Shown piece after piece: positions 45,109 to 55,400 of a stretch of 64,000 bases of DNA. The DNA lies in assembly GCA_036971615.1 (NCBI GenBank), contig JAYKKR010000013.1:868001-932000 (forward strand), given 5' to 3'. The stretch's first letter is position 1; each line of letters starts with the position of its first letter. Source of the stretch: Amyloporia xantha (taxonomy: Eukaryota > Basidiomycota > Agaricomycetes > Polyporales > Adustoporiaceae). Both the position numbers and the translations under genes were made by a program. The notes below the pieces were generated by a model. The model did not search any database and was not told the origin of the DNA. It worked only from the letters and a program-made list of their open reading frames with translations.

Positions 45109-46235
45109 CTTCTCTGCCCTAGGTCCATCCTCCGTGATCTCTCGAATATTGTCCCATCTCAGCTCAATATTTAGAGTGTGCAAGAAATAGTCCTGGGTCT
45201 AGAAGTCGGTGGCAGGGTAACACTGCATGAATACTGAAGCGGACAAAGCTGAGAATGGGCAACGTACGGTATGTAGGAATAAACTGAGTGTGATATCGTG
45301 CCGGTGTGCTCCGTCTGATATGCTAGTACCTGTACCTGTACCAGAGCGGGACAGATGGAGTTCATGCGAATCTAACAGCGTGCGCCACAACTAACCTCCA
45401 CGCCTGACTTCCGGCCGGCCAGTCTTCACAGGAACAATTGCACATAAGGCCGAGACAAACGCGCCTGCAGGAGTATAGAGGGATGAATCAGCATACATAG
45501 AAGCAGAATGGCGACCAGAACCCTTGTCGCGCATACCATAAATATCCACATCCGCCACATCCAAAGAGCGAGGGCACATGCGCCAGGGTTCACCTGAGGA
45601 GCGCTGAGTGTTTATCACGAAGCTGAGTGTAGCATCAGATTGCGGCGTATGAATAGACTTGAAGACACAGAGTTCGCGCGCAAACCCATTCGGGTTCGGC
45701 AGAAATGGGTAATGTGCGTGGTGGGTTCAGCGACGAGGTGCGGAATGAACTGTGTCCTGTAATCCCAATTCAAATAATGATTTGTTAGTGGTGATAACAT
45801 TGTCATGATTCATTCAATAGCGTGACCCACGCAGATGCTCCATTCCCAACCACTGCCACTGCCACCGCGAAAATCCACCAAATGACACCATCAGGCCGAA
45901 CGAAATAAGCTTTCCTTGAATATGCCCATTCCCTTGATGACCGAAACAAACCCGTCGGTCAGAATACAAACAGCGGAGACAACCGCCCGCGCAGACGTCG
46001 GTGACTGCCTACCCATGTGAACAGGATGTCGTATTGCTGTCGCAGTGGATTCCACTCAGCCGACACAATCTGCGTATCAGACGGTGGGTGTGTGCAGAAC
46101 ATACTTTGTAGCGAGTCCCTGCCAGAAAGCGAGTAGTTCAGGTTGCGGAGCCATCACAGCCCTCCAGTTGGGGTTCGATTCGGTCAAGAGGCTGTACCAG
46201 TGTCACATGCAGAGCCCTTTATGCACAGCAAACAT
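45109..46235 (-). pseudogene. Flavin monooxygenase (Baeyer-Villiger type) pseudogene fragment
   Basis: These enzymes use FAD and NADPH to oxygenate ketones or other substrates. Minus-strand pieces in family order are HWYSLLTESNPNWRAVMAPQ, PELLAFWQGLATKYVLHTPT, IVSAEWNPLRQQYDILFTWV, VVSAVCILTDGFVSVIKGMG (with IFKESLFRSA), AVAVVGNGASA (the second dinucleotide-binding glycine motif), TQFIPHLVAEPTTHITHFCR, FAHVP...WRMWIFMV, SRPYVQLFL, and LNIELRWDNIREITEDGPRA, ending at a gtgagt donor. Pieces lie in several frames with stops between them. The N-terminal Rossmann motif and the C-terminal third are absent. Confidence 0.83.
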
Positions 46236-47655
46236 CAGCGGCGAGCTTCTGAGCTACCAGAGACATTGATACCTGCCGGGTACGTATTACACTACATCGC
46301 GGCGATGGAAGATGGTCATCGGACTCAGAGTTTAATAGTGAGGCACTGAATGCACATGCCATGTTCCTCCGAAATCTAATGCTTTCTCGTGAGTCTTGAG
46401 AATGCATGAGTTGCTAGTATGCTAGCACAAAGCGTCTACGGGATGGACTGTTTGCCGTGCAATTGTGAAAGTCGAGCTGAGTCTTCAATGCGAGCGCGCA
46501 GCAGATCCCTCTGAGCCTGATATCATGATTACAATCTGGAGGTCGTGAAACGAGTGGACGTAAGGTTTAGTTATGCTTACCTCCCGCAGACTATGATTAC
46601 ATGAGGCATGCAGAATTTCACTTGCGGTGCCATGACGAGATTTTACTGACAGGTGCACAAGATGGACGTGGACGGTGCGAGGGGCTTCCGCGGGTGGGCG
46701 AACTCGGAGAGACGTAGATAGTCTGAGAATATACCCACGGGATCCTTGCAGGTCCGCTCCGATGTATTGTAAAGCATTGGCTGGATTTATGGTAGTGGGA
46801 ACGTGGACAGTGATAGCACTTAAACGCCCCCGACGCGTCTTCGCGATTGAAATGTGACATACACGATCAGTCACGCTGAACGGTCACGGTGCAGCGCCGA
46901 GGTCGAGGTCGACGTCCGACCTTTAGCCAACGTCCTGCGTCCTGTCAGTGCGCAGTCCAGTCCTCGTAGCTTGAAGTTTGTTTGGCAAATTGACCAGGTT
47001 TCTTTCGCTGCGAGACTCTTCTGATATACGGTGAGTGGCTTGTGGTACCGCGGTACCGCGTACGTCTGTGCTGATACATGCTGTCGCTGGCTTCACATAG
47101 TACCCGGACATCCTGACGAGACTTGCAATATGTCAGATGATACATATGTACAATTGCATAGATGCAAAGGACGTGGCACGGGAGCTGAACGCTTCGTGGT
47201 TTGTCTAAATGTGCATATTGCACAGACGGGGAAAGGATAAAATGCGGCTTCATAGGTACTGTTCCTGTTGGTTTTCTATCTATCAATAGCTGAACCTCAG
47301 TAATTAGGCCGACGGGTGATCACATATTTAGATGGAGAACAGAAAGTTACGTTCATGTCGGCAGAGGAGACTCAGCCGGTTTATCGTCAAGTGTATAATC
47401 GGCCAATGGACATCATCACTTGGCAGTCACAGATGGTAACTGTCTACATCATAAGAAGAAAATCACACACTGATAGTACAGCAACATCTAGAAATGCTGT
47501 GCAAGAGTCCTGCTGCCCAAGTTTGAGATTGAACAAAGCAGGCTCAATGAGCTCCATGTCCTCAATTTCAAACGGGAAATAAAGATACGATCCAAGTGTG
47601 GTATAATCCTTTATGTTTTCTTGTTTCATCAGCAATCTCACTGATATGTTGCAGA
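46236..47655. other. No gene firmly recognised; possible first exon of the JmjC gene
   Basis: A perfect 14-bp palindrome GGTACCGCGGTACC lies at 47043-47056. The sequence from about 47440 becomes AT-rich like the JmjC gene, and a 5' exon may lie at 47480-47580, but its frame cannot be fixed. Confidence 0.35.
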
Positions 47656-49804
47656 TTGCTGCTCTGCCGAGTTGATCTGGCAGAGCTGGCTATGTTGTGA
47701 ATGTGGCCAAGAAATATGTGACCAGTGTGCACACCAACTGGACACTGTGAGTCATTCTTATTTTCAATTCTTGAGTGGATTTATCACCAATGTGGAATTT
47801 CAGTTGATTGTAAACAGGGCACTCCGAGGTGCCCGCTGTCGATTAGAGTCAACAAGTCCACACCTGCACAATAATCTTCTCCCTGTTTCTCGTTTCACAC
47901 GTGAAGAAGTTGATGATACTGTTCAGGCCATGAGGCATATCTTGGAAGATCCTGTGCCTATGCCAGTCATATCCACTTCTCAGGCTACCATGGCCAGTAC
48001 CCCATCTCATGATTTCTTGGCACAAAAGGCTCCTTCTTACTCTATTCGGAATGACCCATACAAAGCCTTCCAAAAAGACTGGTCAGAGGGACGACCTGTT
48101 GTGATCACGGATGTTCAAAGTCAATTCCAGGGTAGCTATGGACCCTCATATTTTGTGCAGAAATATGGGACAATCAAAGTGGAGCTCCAAGACTGTGTCA
48201 CCGACAATATTGGTACAAAGAAAATCACAGTCTCTGAATTTTTCTCTGTCTTTGGAAAAAAGCGCAATGGAAAGGAAATCCTTAAACTGAAGGCAAATTT
48301 TATTATAACACTACATGCTAATATTAAAGCTCATGTTTGCTTGTATAGGACTGGCCACCACAACAGCACTTCAGTGACATGTTTCAGGAATTGTTCAGTG
48401 CCTTCACACTGGGTGTACCATTTGGAGATCTCACAAGACTGGATGGGGTTTTAAATCTGGCAGCTTATTGGCCAGAAGGCAGCATTGCACCTGATCTAGG
48501 TGAGTATTTCTTGATTTGCAGTTTGCTTCTGCTTGGACTTTGGACTAGCAACTAAATTAAGCAAAAAGGTCCTAAAATGTACAACGCTTATGCATCAATG
48601 CAAGGGCAACATCATCAAGGTTCTACAAAACTTCATCTTGATGTCACGGATGCTGTCAACATCCTGCTCTGGTCTGCGGCTCATGATGATGATCAACCAG
48701 GTCTAGCACTCTGGCATATCTTTGATGCTAAAGATGTTCAACCCCTTCGAGAGTATCTTATCACCAAACTTAACTTCAAAGGCCCAGGAGATCCCATTCA
48801 GGGTCACAACATTTACTTGACAGATGAGATGCTTGTTGATCTAGCCAAGACTTGTGGCATTCGCCCTTATGAAATACAGCAATATCCAGGTCATGCTGTT
48901 TTTATTCCTGCTGGCTTTCCTCATCAGGTATGTGATTATAATGCACTTATGTGCCTATGGATCTCATATGTAATATGTGAGTCTACAGGTCAGCAATCAA
49001 GTTGATGCAATAAAAATTGCATGTGACTTTCTGTCATCAGAAAATCTCACCAGAACAGAAGCACTAATCCCTATCTTTCGTGAAAATCGACTTGCAACTA
49101 ACTGGGGAGAAGATGTTCTCCAGTTGTATACAACTTTGTGGCATGCATGGTGTTCACTCTCAAGTCTCAAAGCTCATGTTAAAGAGCAACATGAAATTGG
49201 TGGCCAGGATCAAAGAGGTGATGAAGACTTTGTCATGTTGGACCATGTGAATAGCAAAGGCTCAGATATAATGGTTGGGGCAATTGATGGTATTGTTCCA
49301 TTATTCATACCTTTTCTTTAAGATCTAATGGCTTGATGGTGTGTTGACTTTATAGCCCTGCTGCCTTCTGTAGATCCAGGTGACATCCCTTTGGCCAATG
49401 AGATGCCAGCACCTCCAAAGAAACACCGAAGGATAAAGAATCGAGCATTGCAGCGGGGTCTTGTTGAACGGAGTCCTGAAAAAGGCTTCAAGTGGAGGTG
49501 TCATATTAATCATTGTCGCGTGGTTACAATATTCAAAAGAGATGGGCTCATAGAACATCTGTAAGACTCACTAGACTGTTTACTGGGAGACTATGCTAAC
49601 TTATATATATTTATTAGGAGAATGTCACATAACGCTGACATTGACAAGAAGAAAAAGCGTGCAGCTTGTAATGAAGCCAAAATATCTGATGCTGAATTTA
49701 GTGCCACTATGTCTAAGATTGCTTGTGCCTGTAGTGCCTGTTCCCAAAGCAATCCTTCCAGTAGTCATGAAATTCCAATGGTAGAATCTGTAGAATCACA
49801 GTAG
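47656..49804 (+). CDS. KDM3-type JmjC-domain protein, apparently intact
   Basis: KDM3/JHDM2 proteins are Fe(II)/2-oxoglutarate-dependent histone H3K9 demethylases acting in the nucleus. The first visible exon has Cys pairs (LCCECGQEICDQCAHQLDT), then a gtgagt intron. The next exon ends RNGKEILKLK before a GC-AG intron. It is followed by DWPPQQHFSDMFQELFSAFT to EGSIAPDL, then GPKMYNAYASMQGQHHQGST. The JmjC metal site is KLHLDVTDAVN (His-x-Asp) plus the distal His in GHAVFIPAGFPHQ. After another intron come VSNQVDAIKIACDFLSSENL and a helical tail, then WRCHINHCRVVTIFKRDGLI (with EHL), a zinc-finger-like segment, and a Lys-rich end stopping at 49804. All introns keep frame and no stop interrupts the exons. 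The 5' start is uncertain. Being intact among decayed neighbours, it may belong to a mobile element or be a recent arrival. Confidence 0.82.
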
Positions 49805-50416
49805 AATACACAGCCATGTATTTTGAACAAGTGGAGTTCAAATCATTTTGATATTTCAAAAGTTTCAAATGTTCAAACACTCCTCTAAATTTAATTTTAG
49901 TGCTGATCACTACTTCTACAAATACTTCCTGATCAGGATTGTTCAGAAAGTCAGAAACATCAGGAGAAAAGTCATCAGATTCACTAGTACTCTATCTCAA
50001 GCTGACAATGAATGTTGGATGGTCAGATGCACCAGTAATTGCAAGTGTCATTTGACACTGCTTCAATGAAAATATGAAGCATTGATTGCAAAATTTGAAT
50101 GGTAACAGTGGGCTACTTGAACCCTCCACCTGACAGTCTCAGCAAGTATCAGAGGTACTTGCTTTCACATCAGAATTGCTTAACATATCGAGGAGCTCCA
50201 ATGCCTTCTTAATAAGGATTTGAAAGAGATGAATAAAATCTACTAAATTTACTACAAAATCTTAGTGGTGTCATCAGTAAATGCTGTGACATTTACTTTA
50301 ACTTGTTGAAAATGGAGGACAGCTGTCATGTAGGTGATATGATCCCAGTATACTTTGCATGTGTCACAAATGTCCACTAGACATGCGGCTTTGTGAGGGC
50401 GACTGACAATGACTCG
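49805..50416. other. AT-rich flank of the JmjC gene, no gene recognised
   Basis: AT-rich until about 50340, then normal composition. No terminal repeat matching the left flank of the JmjC gene was found. Confidence 0.4.
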
Positions 50417-50995
50417 TCAAGAAGCAAATATAACGGAGTTCATTGTGCACCTTAGTATGAGAAAGGCATCAAAACGCTGCGCCACCTTGGGCGACGACCT
50501 CAAGCACAGACCTTTTGAGCATCGCACACTCAGCATTTGTGCTGAATGTTGTTTAAATTTTGTGGTGATTGTATCATGACTCTGTTTGGCGAATTTGCGA
50601 CGCCCGTCATAAACGGCCTGGCGAGCCTGATGTATAGGTCCGTGAACATCGGTATTATATTCGCAATGGACATGGCGACTACTTACTATGCCATATCTAC
50701 GATCCAATTTGCCCATGGTATAGTAGCGTCGACGGCATGCAAGGTCCACGGTCTCTTGCACAACATCAACAAAGAGCTTGGTCCCACCCTCGTTGTCATG
50801 ATCGGAGTCCCAGGGATCGTTTTGCGTGCCATATCTGGCAAGGACTGTGGGGACGACCTGCCCGTCCCAGTGCGGCTTCATCCAGTCAGGAAGAACACTG
50901 AATGACGGGGACTTTGCAGGGACAACTGATCTCCGTTGCGCAAGCGATGTCCGTGCACGAAGAGTCCGCTCTTGCTCAATGTCGCTATCGCTCAC
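50417..50995 (-). CDS. Repeat-associated mushroom-lineage hypothetical protein, N-terminal part
   Basis: From the ATG at 50995: MSDSDIEQERTLRARTSLAQ, RRSVVPAKSPSFSVLPDWMK and PHWDGQVVPTVLARYGTQND, then TKLFVDVVQETVDLACRRRY and HQARQAVYDGRRKFAKQSHD. This order (PSYxVLPxWMK, VVPxLLxRYGxQNDPW, a VQxxID segment, a RQxIYDxRxxF segment) is shared by a large protein family found beside transposons in agaricomycetes. It has no known biochemical role. Family members run longer; here the frame closes at 192 codons after a non-matching tail, so the gene is truncated or has lost an intron border. Confidence 0.55.
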   Translation of the reverse strand: MSDSDIEQERTLRARTSLAQRRSVVPAKSPSFSVLPDWMKPHWDGQVVPTVLARYGTQNDPWDSDHDNEGGTKLFVDVVQETVDLACRRRYYTMGKLDRRYGIVSSRHVHCEYNTDVHGPIHQARQAVYDGRRKFAKQSHDTITTKFKQHSAQMLSVRCSKGLCLRSSPKVAQRFDAFLILRCTMNSVIFAS

Positions 50996-50999
50996 ATCC

Positions 51000-53900
51000 T
51001 CGAAGAGCTGTGGTAGATCAAGCGAAAGAAGCTATTCATGCAGATGACTCTCACAGAGGCACGCCGCGAGGACATGTTCACAGTCACTCTATCGACTACG
51101 ACATCGTCGTCGTGTTTGGGCTCTAGAACAAGAGATAAGTTGCAAACACGAGTTTGCTTCCATATCACAGAAGTGTACCCACGCTCACTTAGATGACTGC
51201 GCTGGTCGGACATTCGTGCTGAGATCTTATCGAAAACTGGGATTTATGAGGATGCTCAACTTACGTATCGATCAGAGCCTGAGATGAGCCTTCCTGTTAA
51301 TCAAAGCTTCGCCTTAAGCTATAGATCGAGGCCCGTATCCTTTCAGTGCGGCTTGGGGTCAGAACGGATGCGAGCCTCTGTTTTATATCCATTACAGAGC
51401 ATACTGGAAGCCAGAAAAAAGGATCGAGCGTTATTCTGGGGATTCTATCGAAGGGGCACCTTTGTAAGTGTTTCAATGCGCAACATGTGTTCGGATCAAA
51501 GACATGCCTCCGCGTTTCATCGAATCTTTCCCTTCGGTTGTGAACGAGTGCCCGTTTTTTTATTTCTTTGGACACAAATCTTCGTCTTGGATCAAATGCA
51601 AGGTTTGGGATCGTTTTGAAGACTCACTCGGGCTTTCGATCTGGATCGAATATCTATTAACGCATCATATCGAAGAGGTAGTGAATACGAGCCTTGGGTT
51701 AGGTTGAACGCCGGGATTGGCATCCTATCGAAGGTACACTTCCCTGCATGGTCGAACATTGATCGTGGGATCCTATCGAAGCTGGATAGTACGCTCCGAG
51801 TCGAATGCTAATCCTAGTATACGCTTTTGACTACTGGAATACTTCTGTCAAAACGCATGAGTCAGCTGCATAGGGTCTGAAGCTCGCTCGACACGGAGTT
51901 TTTATGAGTATATATTCAAGATAGAGTGCGATAGGTGGAAATATACGAGTGCTGACTTAGAGGAAAGACCAACGCGACTGAGTCACGTGATCACGTGTCT
52001 GTTGAATCCATCCGCGCTCCGGCTCCTTTGCCCGCTAAGCTCGCCTTCGTATCCTGTCTGCCTGATAGAATCGTCGAATGACCGTTTTCTACCAATTCTC
52101 CGGTGCGTGCTTCACGTAAGTGATAAAAATCGAATTGCTGACCAACTGGAAAGCAGTGGACACCTGGAATACAATGTGCTGCTCCGCTTACATATCACAC
52201 TCAAGAATTACACGTTATATCCATCCGGGTCAATCTCCTACGGGCTAGGCTTTCTACCTGAAGTTGAATTTGCTTCAGTGAGTTGTCACGAATAACTGCC
52301 GCTCTGTCGGCTGATTATATATTCATCGTTGGTTTGCGACTGATAGAAATCACTTCCTTTGGATGCAAGTCCAACCTGGATACGCACGCTGGACCATCTA
52401 CTTGCGCTGTCTCACCCTCACACAGTTTTCAGACGCTTTGCAGGAGTGCTGTTTGCCTCGGTCGAATTTTGAATGTTCTGCCGCCGCTATTCTTCCATGG
52501 ATTAGGTTATGCGGGCACGGGAGGGGTGCACAAGTAAGGTAAGCATAACAGTACCCAATTCGGGCTTGCTGGCATTCTATGTTGCAAGGAGCAGCTACAA
52601 AGTACTACCTAGTCTGCTTTCTTCGCTGCTTGTCACCCGGGTGTTAACCTGGGATTCAACCGGACGGCAGGGCGCACCCTCGAAACAACTGCGCTCCTGA
52701 AGAGCGCTGTCCGTTATTCCCGTATAGTGTCCGAGGATGCATCCAGCTTTTTCTTGCACAGTACTCAGTGTGTCCGTCATGCTTATGCATCCCTTCACAG
52801 CGAAGTAGATATCTCGAGCTCTGGCACAGTGGCAGTTCTACGGCGTTTGGCCTCGCCGACGCTAGGTGCATGATGGGGCGCTGATGATTCGTTGCTTGTC
52901 ATATGGTTGGTAACCTGTGGTCCAATCGGACGGCAGGGCGCACCCTCAAAACAGCACGATGAAGCACTTTCTGACTGCGCCGAGTGTTTCGCCGACGCTA
53001 GGCGCATGATGGGGCGCCGATGAATATCCTTGGGTACATGTATAAGGTTGGTTTGAATCAATCGCTGTGACACAGGTGTGCTAATGCATCATTGTGTTGC
53101 GACAGGTTGGGATAAAGAAGGAGCCGAAGGGGATTTATTCTGCGACTATCGCTTCAACACGAATTTGCGTAAGGATCCTGGCTGTAGTATCTAGGCACCG
53201 GGTTGGCCGCATGGGTTTTCTCTAGGGGGAGGGAGAAAGGGAGAAAGATCGTTCGGCTCCTCAAGTCATAGTAAGTTCACCTATGTTGCCAATCTACTTC
53301 GTATCAATTACTACTTCAGGGCCCATCAAGCAGAATCTGTAATAAGGCTTTTCATTACCTTTCTGAGGCGTAATGCTGCTGGAAAGACCATGGTAAGTAC
53401 CAGCGATGCAGATGAGTTCGTGTACACTGAGTTGCGCTCGAGTCCGTTGGCAGGTCATGGGTCCTGGGTATGCCTCTGCTGTGAGCAAGTTCTAAAGCTA
53501 CATCAAGAGCAAGATTGATGCGCTGGCGGCGTTACGTCGTACACTAAAGCTATGAGCGTTCCGGCGTGGGGCGATTGTGGTCAAGAATTTACCCAGCCAT
53601 TTCACTCTCGTCTCTATCGCAAGGCTGAGCAGGAGAGCATGCACATTTCAAGGATGGCTCGCACGCTAGTGCACAGGAAACTGTCTCCGGGTACACGGCT
53701 ACCAACTGCTCGCAGTTCCAGCTCCAGGTGATGAGCTACAAGCACGACGCCAACATCAAGTCGACCGTGCTGCCTTTCAAGAAATCAAAGGCAACCCATT
53801 CTGTCAAGGGTCGACTAAGGCAGCTGCTGTATGTTTCCCCGGCAGCTTCATTATTCTGGCGAAAACACGCCCGCCGACTCCCTGGCTACGCCAACGCAAG

Positions 53901-54100
53901 ATGCCCTCCGCTACGGGATGAATGGGCTCATGCGAGCGGCAGGGTTCGTTCGACGTATAAAGAAGGCTCCCAGCCGCATCGACACAAACACGCGTCATTG
54001 CCCGAACTTGCGAGCCCGACGGCGGAAGACTAGGTGCGAAGAAGAACTTAATAGAGAAGAGACAGGCTATCGGCTGAGAAAACACTCACGTCAAGTGGCG
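51000..54100. other. No gene recognised; dispersed direct repeats at 52.6-53.0 kb
   Basis: cggacggcagggcgcaccctc occurs at about 52660 and 52928, and cgccgacgctaggygcatgat at about 52855 and 52991, so two short modules are each present twice within 400 bp. ATCGAA/TCGAAG motifs recur at 51620-51780. Short open frames show no domain. Confidence 0.45.
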
Positions 54101-55400
54101 CGTGCAAACGGAAACAGACAGTACTGGCGCACACGCACAAGCAGCGACTGCGTAGAGTATTCGGCGAGCTATCCACGAGCGAAGAACGAACATAGTGATT
54201 GACGTCGATCCCGCTGATCAATGTCGCAATCCCCGGGCAGTACTCATGATCACCGGGGTCCTCGTCACGGGCATGAGCGTCACCCACAGCGACTGTCGCC
54301 CGTCGGCGCATTCTCGGGATCGCCCATCTATACGTACCGTGGCATGATACCGGAGGTAGTAGTCGTCACGGTGCTGACGTGCGGATGAAGCACTTAGCAG
54401 ACGGCGAACGGAGCAAAAGACGCGCGTTCCAGGAGAGCCTACCTGAGTATACGAGAGGGAACACCAACCAGGCTTCGCAACTGAGGATGAGTGATACGGC
54501 GTGGTGATTACGTGAGCGAGGGTGACGACGGAGGAGGGTAGACAAACGCGGAGACAGAGCGCGGAGGCGGTTTCGATGACTGGGCGGGAGGAGGGCGGAG
54601 CGGAGAGACGGTGCGGTGAATGGATCCGAGTGCAGTGTGCGCTTGCAGAGACGAACTGGGAATGCAGCAGAAACGAATTGACAGTGGAGGACGGAGAGAA
54701 ACGGAGAACGGAGCTCGGACACCGAACAGACGAGAGGAGGCGATGTGAGCATCGAGCGAATTCCACGCCGTTGAGGCTCTGCGAGAGCCAGACGACGATC
54801 GACGGGGTGGCGTGTTTCACGGGGCATGACTGTCGCTGGAGAGACGAGCAAACGTCGACGGCACAGACGATACTCGCACAGGCTGCACACGGCGCGTCTC
54901 TGATCACGTCGAACGTGCGTGCATACGTGCGGGCAAACGAATCCCCCCTCAGCAACAGCAATGCAATGCGTACGTATGTACGCCGTTCGGACCCTCTCTG
55001 TCTTGTGTACCTCCGGACGTCTGTCCTGCATATGCTCGTCACTCCTATCGCGTACGAACGCCAAGCCTGCTTCTAGACACAGATCACCGCAAGCCCAACA
55101 CAGACACGACGCCCACCTTCCCCCCTTATCACTCTGTCTGATCCGCCTTCCTACCGAGCTGCCACGCACCCCTTGAACCACCCTCTCAACCCTCTGACTC
55201 GCCGGCACCCCCCAGCCCGGCCTTCGCTTCCCGCTCCCCTGTCACGCTCCACGCTGCGTCGCGATACCTACACACATCGCCTTGCATCTGACGTCTGCCG
55301 CCATCCCTCTGTCGCCACCACCTACTTGAAGTATTGGATGCCGGTGGTCGAATTTGGCAACTGGATCTAGGTCTGCCGTGTGTCTCTGGTCGTCGTGGCA
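54101..55400. other. GC-rich stretch with overlapping open frames, no gene recognised
   Basis: Two long minus-strand frames (54218-55042 and 54366-55208) and one plus-strand frame (54522-55076) overlap. None shows a recognisable domain, and their residue make-up (Ser, Arg, Cys, Leu rich, no pattern) fits chance opening in GC-rich DNA. Confidence 0.4.

Noticed and set aside
37404..47300. Helitron as the carrier of the pseudogene cluster
   Set aside because: No Rep/helicase remnant and no convincing CTRR end with hairpin was seen; left only as a hypothesis to test.
54218..55208. Overlapping 274- and 280-codon minus-strand frames
   Set aside because: Different frames on the same DNA, no domains, composition-driven openness.
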